From positions 806,001 to 870,000 of the forward strand of contig NZ_LN850107.1 in assembly GCF_900070365.1 (NCBI RefSeq): a stretch of DNA of 64,000 nt. Reading direction: 5' to 3'. Of the stretch, positions 18,264-27,448 are shown piece after piece. Below the pieces are notes generated by a model that ran no database searches, was not told where the DNA came from, and saw nothing but the letters and a program-made list of their open reading frames with translations. Numbering within the stretch: position 1 is the first letter of the stretch; each line of letters begins with the position of its first letter. A program made the position numbers and the translations under genes. Source of the stretch: Alloactinosynnema sp. L-07. GTDB lineage: Bacteria; Actinomycetota; Actinomycetes; Mycobacteriales; Pseudonocardiaceae.

Positions 18264-21200
18264 GTGCGCCCGCCTCTGATCCTGCTAGACGGTGTCCGCT
18301 GGCAGGGCACACCTGTGGTCGGTGAGCGCTCGCAGACGTTGTTAGCCGAACTGGTCCGCCATTCCCGCGACGGGGTGAGCGACGAAAGGCTGGTGGCCGA
18401 GCTGTGGCCCGACGCATTGCCGTCGCACCCCACCAAAGCGCTCCAAGTCGTGGTCTCCCGAACCAGAGCGGCCACCGACACCCACGTGATCACCAGGTCC
18501 TCCAACGGCTACCGCCTCGGCATAGCCCCCGACCAGGTCGACGCACTGAAACTCGCCATCGCCGTCCAGCAGGCCCGCGCCAGGCTCGCGGCCGGTGACG
18601 CCCCCGGAGCGAGATCAGCCGCCGAGGAAGCGGTCGAGCTGGGACGCACCATCGCTGTCTCCACCGACGAAGGCGCCCTGGGCGACCTGCTGGCCGCCGC
18701 TCTTGCTCAGGCCGACGAAGCCCGCGACCTGCTCGGCCTGGCGCTGAGTCGAGTCGGCGAGCACGAGCGCGCCCTGCCGATGCTGGCCGCCGCCGTGGTC
18801 AAGCGTCCGGCCGACGAGGATCTGCTGGCGTGCCTGCTGCGCAGCGAGAGCGCCGTGCACGGCCCCTCGGCGGCGCTGCGGCACTTCGAGGACTACCGGG
18901 CGCGGCTGGCCGACACCCTGGGCACCGACCCCGGCGAGTCGCTGCGCAGGCTGCACTCCGAGTTGCTCGCCAAGGACCGACCGGTCCGCCAGGGGCTGCT
19001 GTTCGACCACACCGAGCTCGTCGGCCGCGACGCCGACATCGCCGCCATGCGCGCGCTGGTCCGCTCCGCCAGGGTCACCTCCATCGTCGGCGCGGGCGGG
19101 CTGGGCAAGACCCGCTTGGCGCACGTGCTGGGCCGCGAGGCCGACCAGCCGGTGGTGCACTTCGTGGAGCTGGTCGGCGTGGTGGCCGCCGAGGACGTCG
19201 TCGGCGAGGTCGGCTCGGCGCTGGGCGTGCGCGACTCGCTGGCCGGTCGGCGGGCGCTGACCCCGGTGCAACGGGCCGACGTGCGCGCTCGGATCGCCCA
19301 GCAGCTCGACCAGTCGCCCGCCCTGCTGATCCTGGACAACTGCGAGCACGTGGTCGACGCGGTGGCCGACCTGGTCGCCTTCCTCGTCTCCGCCGACCGC
19401 GACCTGCGCGTGGTGACCACCACCCGGGCCCCGCTCAACATCTCCGCCGAGCGGGTCTACCCGCTGGGCCAGCTCGGGACCGGCGACGCGGTGGAGCTGT
19501 TCGGCAGGCGCGCGCAGGCCGCCCGGCCCGATGTGGCCCTGGACGAGGCTGTGGTCGCCGACATCGTCACCCGGCTCGACGGGCTGCCGCTGGCCATCGA
19601 GCTGGCCGCGGCCCGGGTCCGGGCGATGTCGGTGGAAGACATCGCCCGCAGGCTGGAGGACCGTTTCGCGCTGCTGCGGGGCGGCGACCGCACGGCGCCC
19701 GACCGGCACCAGACGCTGCTTGCGGTCATCGACTGGTCCTGGAACCTGCTGGCCGAGCGCGAGCGGCGCGGCCTGCGGTGGCTGTCGGTCTTCCACGACG
19801 GATTCACCCTGGCCGCCGCCGAGCAGCTCATCGGACCGGCCGCGATCGACGCGGTCGAGTCGCTGGTGGACCAATCCCTGCTGAGCGTGTTCGAGTCCGC
19901 GGGCCGGGTCCGCTACCGGATGCTGGAGACCGTCCGCGAGTTCGGCCGCGACCGGCTCGCCGACGCGGGGGAGACCGAGCAGGCCAGGTCGGCGCACTGG
20001 TCGTGGGCGTGCCGGTTCGCCCGGTCGGCGGGCGACTCCCTGTTCACCCCGGCCCAGTTCGAGCTGATGGACGAGGTCCTGCTGGAGGAGACCAACCTCG
20101 CCGACGTGCTGCGCCAAGCGCTCGCCGCGTCCGATGTGGACACAGTGATCGTGGTGTTCGCCGCGCTGGGGCCGTTCTGGATGGTGCGTGGTGAGCACCC
20201 CAGGGTGATCGTGCTCGCCGAGGCACTCGACCAGGCCATCCTCGGGTGGACGCCCACGGAGGACATCGCCGACCACGCTCGCACCTGCATGGCCGTGCTG
20301 ATCAGCAACGCCGCCGCGCTGCAGGGCGCCGACTCGGCGGCGGCCACCGCGCTGCTGCGCGAACTCGGCCCCGGCACGGCGTCGCCGGTCATCGCCGCGC
20401 ACGTGTCGGTGGTGCTGTCGCTCGACCACGCCGACCCCGACGGCAGCACCGCCGAGCTGGCGGCGCTGTGCGACCACCCGGACCGGCGCACGGCGTGCCT
20501 GGCGCTGCAGTGGTACGCCCACGCGCTGGAGAACCAGGGCGATCCCGAGGGCGCGCTCGAACACGCCACCCGCGCGCTGGCCCTGGCCCGCGACGAGGAA
20601 GGCCCATGGCACCGGGCGATGCTGCACACCCAGGTCGCCGACCTGTACGGACAACTCGGGCTGCTGGAGGACGCGCGACCGCACGCCATCGCCGCGCTCC
20701 CGGTCCTGGACCGGCTACGCGCCTTCGACGACGCGTGCCAGCTGCGTGCGTTGCTCGCGGTCGTGGCGATGAGCGCGGGCAGGCTGACCGAGGCACAGGA
20801 CTGGATCGAGCAGATCGACGCCGCCGATGGCTCCCATGGGGGCTTCGGCGGCGACTTGGTGCGTACCGTCGCCGAGGCGGAGATGGCGCTGGTGCGGGGC
20901 GACCACGCCGAGGGGTTGCGGGCCTACCGCGATGTCGTCGCGCAGATGCGCGAGCTGCGCTTTCCCGGATTCGGCGAGCCGACCGGCTTCGAGCCGTGGA
21001 CCCTGTTCGGCGAGGCCGCCGCGCTCGGCGCGCACGCCCAGTTCGGCAAGGGAACCGAGGGCGCGGAGCTGTACACCGTGCTGAGCGCCAAGGTCGAGGG
21101 CGTCCTGGACCCGACTCGGCCGAACCTGGACCACCCGGTCATCGGCATCGTCCTCGTCGGGCTCGCGGTTTGGGGGTTGCAGCGCGACACGCTGCCCGCG

Positions 21201-21404
21201 TCGGAGGCGGCCCGGCTGCTCGCGCTGGCCGACCGGTTCGGCTACAACCGGGCCTATCCGACGATGGCCTGGCAGGCAGTGACCGCCCCCGCCGAGGCGA
21301 AGGCGGCAGGCGAGGTCGCGCGGTGGCTGGCCGAGTACGGCGACCGCCGCGGGCCTCAGCTGCTCGATGAGGCCCGCGCGGTCGTCGACAGCCTCTTCGG
21401 CTAG
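18264..21404 (+). CDS. SARP-like regulator with BTAD, NB-ARC ATPase and TPR-like repeats
   Basis: A 1046-residue regulator of the AfsR class. An OmpR-like winged helix covers about residues 20-90, a bacterial transcriptional activator domain about 95-235, and an NB-ARC ATPase about 250-550 with Walker A GAGGLGKTRLA near 275, Walker B LLILDNCEHV near 353 and GLPLAIELAAARVRAM near 440. The last 450 residues are Ala/Leu-rich helical repeats like TPRs. Such proteins usually control specialised metabolism or export. TAGGCT lies 4 bases before the GTG start at 18264, suggesting a leaderless transcript. It converges on a Drr-type ABC exporter, which may be a target; this is inference from proximity only. 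Confidence 0.88.
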   Translation: MRPPLILLDGVRWQGTPVVGERSQTLLAELVRHSRDGVSDERLVAELWPDALPSHPTKALQVVVSRTRAATDTHVITRSSNGYRLGIAPDQVDALKLAIAVQQARARLAAGDAPGARSAAEEAVELGRTIAVSTDEGALGDLLAAALAQADEARDLLGLALSRVGEHERALPMLAAAVVKRPADEDLLACLLRSESAVHGPSAALRHFEDYRARLADTLGTDPGESLRRLHSELLAKDRPVRQGLLFDHTELVGRDADIAAMRALVRSARVTSIVGAGGLGKTRLAHVLGREADQPVVHFVELVGVVAAEDVVGEVGSALGVRDSLAGRRALTPVQRADVRARIAQQLDQSPALLILDNCEHVVDAVADLVAFLVSADRDLRVVTTTRAPLNISAERVYPLGQLGTGDAVELFGRRAQAARPDVALDEAVVADIVTRLDGLPLAIELAAARVRAMSVEDIARRLEDRFALLRGGDRTAPDRHQTLLAVIDWSWNLLAERERRGLRWLSVFHDGFTLAAAEQLIGPAAIDAVESLVDQSLLSVFESAGRVRYRMLETVREFGRDRLADAGETEQARSAHWSWACRFARSAGDSLFTPAQFELMDEVLLEETNLADVLRQALAASDVDTVIVVFAALGPFWMVRGEHPRVIVLAEALDQAILGWTPTEDIADHARTCMAVLISNAAALQGADSAAATALLRELGPGTASPVIAAHVSVVLSLDHADPDGSTAELAALCDHPDRRTACLALQWYAHALENQGDPEGALEHATRALALARDEEGPWHRAMLHTQVADLYGQLGLLEDARPHAIAALPVLDRLRAFDDACQLRALLAVVAMSAGRLTEAQDWIEQIDAADGSHGGFGGDLVRTVAEAEMALVRGDHAEGLRAYRDVVAQMRELRFPGFGEPTGFEPWTLFGEAAALGAHAQFGKGTEGAELYTVLSAKVEGVLDPTRPNLDHPVIGIVLVGLAVWGLQRDTLPASEAARLLALADRFGYNRAYPTMAWQAVTAPAEAKAAGEVARWLAEYGDRRGPQLLDEARAVVDSLFG

Positions 21405-21416
21405 CCACTAGAGCTG

Positions 21417-22229
21417 CTACATCCGGCGGCGGAAGCTGCGCACCGACAGCGGCGCGAACACCGCGACCAGCGCTGCGCAGCCCAGCAGCGCCCAGCCGAC
21501 CTCAGCGGTGACGGTGCCGGTGTTGGCCAGGTCGCGGATCGCCGACACCACATGCGAGACCGGGTTGACCCGGACGAACGCGGCCAGCCAGCCCGGCAGC
21601 GACTCGGTCGGCACGAACGCGTTCGACATGAAGGTCAGCGGGAACATCACCATCAGCGAGATGCCCTGCACGCCTTGGGCGCTGCGAGCGATGGTGCCGA
21701 ACCAGGTGAACAGCCACGCCAGCGACCAGCCCGCCACCACGGCGAGCAGCCAGCCCGCGAGCACGCCCAGCGCGCCGCCGCCGGGGCGGTAGCCCATCAG
21801 GATGCCCATGCCGAAGGTGAGGCCCGCGGCGACGCCGTAGCGGATCAGGTCGGCGATCATCGGCCCGGCCAGCGGCGCGATCCTGGCGATGGGCAGGGAC
21901 TTGAACCGGTCGAAGACGCCCTTCTCCATGTCCTCGCGGAGCTGGACCCCGGTGGCCATGCAGGCGGTGAGCGTGGTCTGGGCGATGATGCCCGGGATCA
22001 TCAGCGGCAGGTACGCCGCGACGTTTCCGGAGATCGCGCCGCCGAAGATGTAGGCGAACATCGCGGTGAACAGGATCGGCTGGATGGTCACGTCGAAGAA
22101 CTGCTCCGGGTTGCGGCGCATCTTCTTCAGTGCCCGCCAGGCCAGCGTCATGGTCTGGCTGAACGTCTCGGCCATGGTCACCCGCGGCTTGGCTGCGGCG
22201 ACGGCCGGGTGCAGGGTCACGGTGGTCAT
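21417..22229 (-). CDS. ABC-2 type exporter permease (DrrB-like)
   Basis: A 270-residue membrane subunit of an antibiotic or lipid exporter. It has six hydrophobic segments, starting at FFDVTIQPILFTAMFAYIFG and ending WALLGCAALVAVFAPLSV, with the family motif LPIARIAPLAGPMIADL and FMSNAFVPTESLPGWLAAFVR in the middle. It pairs with the ATPase at 22229, whose stop codon overlaps this start by one base (TGATG), so the two are translationally coupled. The substrate is not deducible; daunorubicin-resistance-type exporters handle varied drugs and lipids. Confidence 0.9.
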   Translation of the reverse strand: MTTVTLHPAVAAAKPRVTMAETFSQTMTLAWRALKKMRRNPEQFFDVTIQPILFTAMFAYIFGGAISGNVAAYLPLMIPGIIAQTTLTACMATGVQLREDMEKGVFDRFKSLPIARIAPLAGPMIADLIRYGVAAGLTFGMGILMGYRPGGGALGVLAGWLLAVVAGWSLAWLFTWFGTIARSAQGVQGISLMVMFPLTFMSNAFVPTESLPGWLAAFVRVNPVSHVVSAIRDLANTGTVTAEVGWALLGCAALVAVFAPLSVRSFRRRM

Positions 22230-23230
22230 CAGGCTTCTTCCTCGGCGGTCGGGTCCTGGGTGTCGTGGCCGGTCAGGGCCAGGAACACCTCGTCAAGGCT
22301 GGGTTTCTGCACGCTCACCGACGCCACCGACACCGACGCGGTCCGCAGCGCGATGAGCACGTCGGCGGCCTGGTCGGCGCGGTCGAGCGCGACGTTGATC
22401 CGGCCGTGCTCCGGGGTGAGCACCGGCTCCTCCCGCAGCACCCGGCGGATGGTGTCGGTCGCGGCGGCCAGGTCGGCCGGGTCGGTCAGCAGGACCTGCA
22501 GTGTCGAGTTGCCGACCTGGCTCTTGAGCTGGTCCGGCGTGCCCTCGGCGACCTTGCGGCCGCGGTCGATCACCGCGATGCGGCCCGCGAGCTGGTCGGC
22601 CTCGTCCAGGTACTGCGTGGTCAGCAGCACGGTGCAGCCGTCGGACACCAGCGCGCGGATCGTGTCCCACATCTGTCCGCGGGTGCGCGGGTCGAGCCCG
22701 GTGGTCGGCTCGTCGAGGAAGATCAGCGGCGGGCGGGTGATCAGGCTGGCCGCGAGGTCGAGCCTGCGTCGCATGCCGCCGGAAAACTGCTTCAGCGGCC
22801 GGTTGGCCGCCTCCTCCAGACCGAACTGGCCGAGCAGGTCGGCGGTCACCTGCTTGGCCTTGGCCGACGGCAGGCCCTGCAGGCGGCCGAACATCCACAG
22901 GTTCTCGGTGGCGGTGAGGTTCTCGTCGACCGACGCGTACTGCCCGGTCACGCCGACGAGCTGGCGGACGATGTGCGGGTGCTCGCGCACATCCACGCCG
23001 AAGATCTCGGCGTGGCCGCCGTCGATCTCCAACAGCGTGGCCAGCATCCGCAGCATGGTGGTCTTGCCCGCGCCGTTGGGGCCGAGCACGCCGAAGATCT
23101 CGCCCTGGCGGACTTCGAGGTCGATGCCGTCGACGGCGCGGTTGTCGCCGAAGACCTTGACCAGCTCGTGCGTGCGCACGGCCAGGTCCACGCTGTCCCG
23201 CGCGACGCCGCGGGTCTCCGATGTCGTCAT
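22229..23230 (-). CDS. Drug-resistance ABC transporter ATP-binding protein (DrrA-like)
   Basis: A 333-residue ATPase of the DrrA family. Walker A is GPNGAGKTTMLR, the signature is KQFSGGMRRRLDLAASL, Walker B is LIFLDEPTTGLD, and the H-loop is in VLLTTQYLDEAD. The extra C-terminal segment after about residue 230 is typical of DrrA proteins. I take the ATG at 23230 (MTTSETRGV); GTG at 23239 is possible and no ribosome site decides between them. It forms an exporter with the overlapping permease gene. Confidence 0.9.
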   Translation of the reverse strand: MTTSETRGVARDSVDLAVRTHELVKVFGDNRAVDGIDLEVRQGEIFGVLGPNGAGKTTMLRMLATLLEIDGGHAEIFGVDVREHPHIVRQLVGVTGQYASVDENLTATENLWMFGRLQGLPSAKAKQVTADLLGQFGLEEAANRPLKQFSGGMRRRLDLAASLITRPPLIFLDEPTTGLDPRTRGQMWDTIRALVSDGCTVLLTTQYLDEADQLAGRIAVIDRGRKVAEGTPDQLKSQVGNSTLQVLLTDPADLAAATDTIRRVLREEPVLTPEHGRINVALDRADQAADVLIALRTASVSVASVSVQKPSLDEVFLALTGHDTQDPTAEEEA

Positions 23231-23314
23231 TGTGGTCACGGGAGGAACTGTCCGCCCCGCGAGTTTCACGACGCCTTCAAGCGGCCTTCAGCCGATGTCA
23301 CCCACTTGCGGCAG

Positions 23315-24037
23315 TCACGGCGTGACGGCCCGCAGCCAGGCCAGCACCGTCGCGCGGCCCAGGGCCTCCGGGTCGGCGCCGACGATCTGGAGGCGGGTCG
23401 TGCACAGGGTGGCCTGGGGGAGGGCTTTGGCCCACGCGGTGGCGACCTCGACCGGGTGCACGGCGTCGTCGGTGAAGCCCGCGACGCCGCAGGGGATGTC
23501 GAGCGTGGCCAGGTCATCGAGCGTGGGCGCGACATGGTCGGCGGCGACGTCGAGGGCCTCGGCGAGGTCGTCGCCGTAGCCGGACCAGGCGCGGGTCAGC
23601 TCGGCGGCCAGCCACGGGTCCAGCCCGGCGACCGCGGCCTCGGTCGCCGCGGTCGGCCCGAGTTCGCGCACGGCGGCGGCGCTGTAGCGGGCGGCGACGG
23701 CGGCCGGGGCACCGTCGGGCGCCCCGGTCCAGCCCGGCAGCGCCAGCAGCAGCCCGGCACAGCGGTCCCGGTTCTTCAGCGCCCACTCGACGGCCAGGTG
23801 CGCGCCCAGCGAGATGCCGCCCGCGATGATCGGCTGCCCGGCCTCGGCCGCCTCGTCGAACGCGGCGAGGTAGGCGGCCACATGCCCTGGTCCACGCACC
23901 GGTGCGGGCATGACGGCGGCCATTCCGACGGCGGCGAGCGGGACCTCGAACACCGCCCGGACGAACACGTCGTCCGACGCGGTGCCGGGCAGCAGCACGG
24001 CCGTGTGCGCGGCGGCGGGCGGCTGGGTCACACTCAC
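23315..24037 (-). CDS. Alpha/beta hydrolase
   Basis: A 240-residue protein with an alpha/beta-hydrolase outline. The nucleophile elbow is GGISLGA near residue 94, and an HPVE-like sequence near residue 205 (DDAVHPVEVA) may carry the catalytic His. The N-terminal strand AVLLPGTASDD matches the family's first beta strand and oxyanion region. The gene sits where Rv2695 lies in mycobacteria, between the dut block and the OB-fold gene, so it belongs to the conserved backbone. No substrate is known. It is divergent from the OB-fold gene with a 95-base gap. Confidence 0.8.
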   Translation of the reverse strand: MSVTQPPAAAHTAVLLPGTASDDVFVRAVFEVPLAAVGMAAVMPAPVRGPGHVAAYLAAFDEAAEAGQPIIAGGISLGAHLAVEWALKNRDRCAGLLLALPGWTGAPDGAPAAVAARYSAAAVRELGPTAATEAAVAGLDPWLAAELTRAWSGYGDDLAEALDVAADHVAPTLDDLATLDIPCGVAGFTDDAVHPVEVATAWAKALPQATLCTTRLQIVGADPEALGRATVLAWLRAVTP

Positions 24038-24132
24038 CCCTCGTTCCCTGTCCTCGGGTTACCTGGCGCGGTTAACCTGATTGTGCATGGGTCGTTCGTC
24101 GGGGCCGACCCCCACCACAGGAGCGGGACAAC

Positions 24133-24510
24133 ATGGGCACCAAGGGGGACGGCTATTGGCACCGTCTCGTCAAACGGCTGACGACCGATGTCGCGCAGCT
24201 GGACGCGGACGACCTGTCCGAACGGGCCGAGGCGCAAGGCGCGCGCCGGGCCTGTGACTGCAAGTCCGGTGACGAGGTCACGGTGCTGGGCCGCTTACGC
24301 ACGGTCGAGCTGTGTCCGCGCGACGCCGTGGCCACGCTGGAGGCCGAGCTGTTCGACGGGACCGAGGGCGTGACACTAGTCTGGCTCGGTCGTCGCCGGA
24401 TCCCGGGAATCGAGCCGGGCCGCACCGTCAAGGCGCAGGGCCGGATCGCGGTCCGCGACGGTCGCAAGGTTCTCTACAACCCCTACTACGAGTTGCAGAC
24501 CACCACATGA
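24133..24510 (+). CDS. OB-fold nucleic-acid-binding domain protein
   Basis: A 125-residue protein with a single OB fold: GDEVTVLGRLRTVELCPRD, ATLEAELFDGTEGVTLVWLG and GRTVKAQGRIAVRDGRKVLY are its strands. The closing YNPYYEL is characteristic of this actinobacterial family (Rv2694c in M. tuberculosis). It probably binds single-stranded nucleic acid or another protein; function is unproven. The ATG at 24133 follows CAGGAGCGGGACAAC. The DUF3159 gene overlaps its stop by 4 bases (ATGA), so they are co-translated. Confidence 0.88.
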   Translation: MGTKGDGYWHRLVKRLTTDVAQLDADDLSERAEAQGARRACDCKSGDEVTVLGRLRTVELCPRDAVATLEAELFDGTEGVTLVWLGRRRIPGIEPGRTVKAQGRIAVRDGRKVLYNPYYELQTTT

Positions 24511-25205
24511 CGAAACCGACCGCCGAGGTCAACGAACCAAAGTCCGAGCCAACGCTGCTGGAGCAGATGGGCGGGGTCAGCGGACTGATCTACTCGTCCG
24601 TCCCGGTGGTCGTGTTCGTGCTCGCCAACCTGGCCTTCGGGCTCACCGTCGGCATCTGGAGCGCCGTCGGGTGCGCCGTGCTGATCACGGTTGTGCGCGT
24701 CGTGCGCAAGGAGCCGCTGCAGCCCGCCATCTCCGGGTTCTTCGGCGTGGCCATCGCCGCGCTGATCGCCAACCAGACCGGGTCGGCCAAGGGCTTCTTC
24801 CTGCTCGGGATCTGGACCAGCCTCATCTACGGCGGTGCCTTCCTGGCCTCGGTGCTGGTGCGCAGGCCGCTGGTCGGGGTGATCTGGTCGCTGCTCAACG
24901 GCCTCGGCCAGAGCTGGCGCGAGGACAAGGTGTCCCGGCGGGCCTACGACATCGCCACCCTGACCTTCGTCGCGGTGTTCGCCGCGCGGTACGTCGTCCA
25001 GAAGTGGCTCTACGACGAGGACCAGACCGGCTGGCTGGCCGTGGCCCGACTCGCGATGGGCTACCCGCTGTTCATCGGCGCGCTGGCGGTCACCGTGTGG
25101 GCCGTGCGCAAGGCCAAGCACCGCCAGGCCGAACGCGAAGCACTCGTGGAGAGCGACGAAGAGGTGGAGGCCCGGCTGCGGGCCAAGTACGGCGAAACTT
25201 CCTGA
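24507..25205 (+). CDS. DUF3159 family membrane protein
   Basis: A 232-residue integral membrane protein with about five hydrophobic segments, among them YSSVPVVVFVLANLAFGLTV, ISGFFGVAIAALIANQTG and LFIGALAVTVWAV, and a charged C-terminal tail. DUF3159 is an actinobacterial family of unknown role, found next to the OB-fold gene in mycobacteria as well. It starts inside the upstream stop codon (ATGA). A strong terminator follows 14 bases after the stop, closing the two-gene operon. Confidence 0.88.
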   Translation: MTKPTAEVNEPKSEPTLLEQMGGVSGLIYSSVPVVVFVLANLAFGLTVGIWSAVGCAVLITVVRVVRKEPLQPAISGFFGVAIAALIANQTGSAKGFFLLGIWTSLIYGGAFLASVLVRRPLVGVIWSLLNGLGQSWREDKVSRRAYDIATLTFVAVFAARYVVQKWLYDEDQTGWLAVARLAMGYPLFIGALAVTVWAVRKAKHRQAEREALVESDEEVEARLRAKYGETS

Positions 25206-25218
25206 TCTTCCGGGTCCG

Positions 25219-25253
25219 AAAGGCCACCATCCATGCCGGATGGTGGCCTTTTG
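25219..25253 (+). terminator. Intrinsic terminator after DUF3159
   Basis: AAAGGCCACCATCC, loop ATGCC, then GGATGGTGGCCTTTT: a 14-bp stem followed by a T-run. A clean rho-independent terminator. Confidence 0.92.
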
Positions 25254-25303
25254 TCGTCCCGAGACTTTCGTCTCTCGGTCATCAGGCACTCTCCGTACTC
25301 GCG

Positions 25304-25327
25304 TAGGCTTACGGTTACGTAACCGTA
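25304..25327 (+). promoter_or_regulatory. Promoter -10 element overlapped by an 18-bp operator palindrome
   Basis: TAGGCT at 25304-25309 looks like a -10 box; immediately after it, TACGGTTACGTAACCGTA at 25310-25327 is a perfect 18-bp palindrome. A repressor bound there would cover the transcription start of the desaturase gene, whose start is 45 bases on. Symmetry and size fit a TetR-type operator; the cognate regulator is not in the window. Confidence 0.75.
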
Positions 25328-25371
25328 GGGACGTCTTGGGGGAGACGACCGGAGATCCGAGGTAGCCGCAC

Positions 25372-26325
25372 GTGACGACAACTCTCGAGCCCCCACTCGC
25401 CCCGGGGGCGAAGCCGCTCACCGACCGCCGCCGCAACGGCGCGGAGCAGTTCGGCGTCTACGCCTTCGTGGTGATCCCGCTGCTGGCCGTCGGCGCCGCC
25501 GTGCCGTTCGCCTGGGGCTGGGGCCTCGGCTGGGTCGACGTGGGCATCGCGCTGGCGTTCTACATGATCAGCGGCCTTGGCGTGACCGTCGGCTACCACC
25601 GCCTGTTCACCCACGGTTCCTTCCGCGCGAAGCGGGGCCTCAAGATCGCCCTCGCCGCCGCCGGTGGCCTGTCCGCCCAGGGCTCGGTCATCGAGTGGGT
25701 CGCCGACCACCGCCGCCACCACGCCTTCTCCGACAAGGAGGGCGACCCGCACTCCCCGTGGCTGTTCGGCACCGGCCCGGTCGCCATCGCCCGCGGCTTC
25801 TGGCACTCGCACGTCGGCTGGCTGTTCGACCGCGACTGCACCACCATCGACCGCTTCGCCCCCGACCTGGCCGCCGACGCCGACCTGCGCGCCGTCGACC
25901 GCATGTTCATCCCGCTGACCGTGGCGTCGCTGACCGTCCCCGCACTGCTCGGCGGCCTGCTGACCTGGTCATGGTGGGGCATGCTGACCGCGTTCTTCTG
26001 GGCGGGCCTGGTCCGCATCGCGCTGCTGCACCACGTCACGTGGTCGGTCAACTCGGTCTGCCACATGATGGGCGACCGCCCCTTCAAGTCCCGCGACAAG
26101 GCCGCCAACGTCTGGCCCCTGGCCATCCTCAGCTTCGGCGAGTCGTGGCACAACCTGCACCACGCCGACCCGACCTCGGCCCGCCACGGCGTGCTCCGCG
26201 GTCAGCTCGACATCTCGGCTCGGGTGATCTGGATCTTCGAGAAGCTCGGCTGGGCGAGCAACGTCCGCTGGCCCACCGAACAGCGCATCGACAAGCTCCG
26301 CGTCGAGAAGGCGCTCGCCAAGTAG
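25372..26325 (+). CDS. Membrane fatty acyl-CoA desaturase
   Basis: A 317-residue di-iron desaturase that introduces a cis double bond into fatty acyl chains. The three histidine boxes are present: HRLFTH near residue 82, HRRHH near 120 and HNLHH near 262. Four main hydrophobic segments flank them, as in the delta-9 type. The GTG at 25372 follows GGAG and GAGG at long spacing. It is a monocistron preceded by the 18-bp palindrome and followed by a terminator, so it is probably controlled by lipid status. The redox partner is not encoded nearby. Confidence 0.92.
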   Translation: MTTTLEPPLAPGAKPLTDRRRNGAEQFGVYAFVVIPLLAVGAAVPFAWGWGLGWVDVGIALAFYMISGLGVTVGYHRLFTHGSFRAKRGLKIALAAAGGLSAQGSVIEWVADHRRHHAFSDKEGDPHSPWLFGTGPVAIARGFWHSHVGWLFDRDCTTIDRFAPDLAADADLRAVDRMFIPLTVASLTVPALLGGLLTWSWWGMLTAFFWAGLVRIALLHHVTWSVNSVCHMMGDRPFKSRDKAANVWPLAILSFGESWHNLHHADPTSARHGVLRGQLDISARVIWIFEKLGWASNVRWPTEQRIDKLRVEKALAK

Positions 26326-26335
26326 TTCGTCAGTC

Positions 26336-26381
26336 ACCACGGGCCGGGACGCACCCACAGCGGTGCTGCCCGGCCCGTGGT
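26336..26381. terminator. Terminator between the desaturase and a convergent lipoprotein gene
   Basis: ACCACGGGCCGGG and CCCGGCCCGTGGT form a 13-bp perfect stem around a 20-base loop in a short convergent gap. Confidence 0.8.
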
Positions 26382-26399
26382 CTGTCCTGGCTCGCGCGG

Positions 26400-27392
26400 T
26401 CAAGCCGCGGGCAGCTTCGGCCAGACGGAGGCCGCGATCTTCCTGGCCACGGTGCACAGGTCGGCTCTGTCAGGTCCGGTCGTCTCGACCGAGACGACCG
26501 CGTACTCGTTGTTCGGCATCGAGGACTGAGGCCCCTTCGCGCGGTTGTGCTCCAGCGCCACCTCGCACATCACGCCTGGCGGATTGTTGTTCGGGGAGTC
26601 GTTGACGAAGCTCGCCCTGCCCGCGATCGTCTCCGGCTTCCCAAGCTTCTCGGTGCCGTAGATCGACGCCATCCCTTCGGTGAAGGCAAGACGTACGTCC
26701 AGGTCGGTGTCCCGCCAGTCGCACATGTGGGATGACAGCCCGACAGGTTTGCCCGCACCCGTCACCACTCCGGCAGGGACGACCTGACAGGCGTCGACGC
26801 CGCGCAGCGACTTCGGGTCCGGTGACGGGAATCTGGCGCCCTTGCCGTCGCGCGCCCGCGCACTCACCGATGTGACCACCGTGGCGGCGATGTCGCACGC
26901 CGCGATGGGCTTGTTCGCCTCGGGTGTCACCAGGATGTCGAGCTCGATACCGTCGGTGAAGGTGATTCTGTGCGCGCACTCCCCAGGGTCGGCGTCCACT
27001 CGATTGTCGGTCAGCCCGCCAGGGAGCCCGGTGACCCCTGGCCTCGAGTTGCCAGGAGTCGGGTGGTGCCATGGCCCGATCACCACGAAGGCGGGCGCCG
27101 CGGCATCGATGTGGACGTCACACTGGTCGTACGACCGGCCGAGAGCCGGGCGGACCATCCCGCCGATGGAGAGGGTCGGGTGGTCGACGAGGCTGCACAT
27201 GTCGAAGTCGACGAAGTCTCCCGCGACGACGGCGACCGCCTTGATCGAGTTCGGGTCCACCAGGCTGGACGGGGTCGGCGAAGTGGTCTTCGCCGGTGTT
27301 GTGGTGCTCGGTGTGTCCACCGAAGCCGGGGCCGGGCCGCAGCCCGCCGCGCCGAGTGCCGCCACCGTCGCCAGGGCGAGCTTGATCCGCAT
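26400..27392 (-). CDS. Predicted lipoprotein of unknown function
   Basis: A 330-residue secreted protein. The N-terminus is a lipoprotein signal (MRIKLALATVAALGAAGC), with the lipidated Cys at residue 18, then a Pro/Thr/Ser-rich linker (STTTPAKTTSPTPSS). The rest shows two similar halves, each with conserved cysteines (DMCSLVD, QCDVHID, DACQVV, MCDWRD), resembling by eye the DUF3558-type lipoproteins of actinomycetes, so disulfides outside the membrane are likely. Function is unknown. It lies upstream of nothing on its strand; the TrkA genes end 57 bases before its start. Confidence 0.75.
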   Translation of the reverse strand: MRIKLALATVAALGAAGCGPAPASVDTPSTTTPAKTTSPTPSSLVDPNSIKAVAVVAGDFVDFDMCSLVDHPTLSIGGMVRPALGRSYDQCDVHIDAAAPAFVVIGPWHHPTPGNSRPGVTGLPGGLTDNRVDADPGECAHRITFTDGIELDILVTPEANKPIAACDIAATVVTSVSARARDGKGARFPSPDPKSLRGVDACQVVPAGVVTGAGKPVGLSSHMCDWRDTDLDVRLAFTEGMASIYGTEKLGKPETIAGRASFVNDSPNNNPPGVMCEVALEHNRAKGPQSSMPNNEYAVVSVETTGPDRADLCTVARKIAASVWPKLPAA

Positions 27393-27448
27393 GTGTCCCC
27401 CAGGTCTCGCCGAGTCTTACTTTCGGTATCGGCGCACTGAGAGATGCG

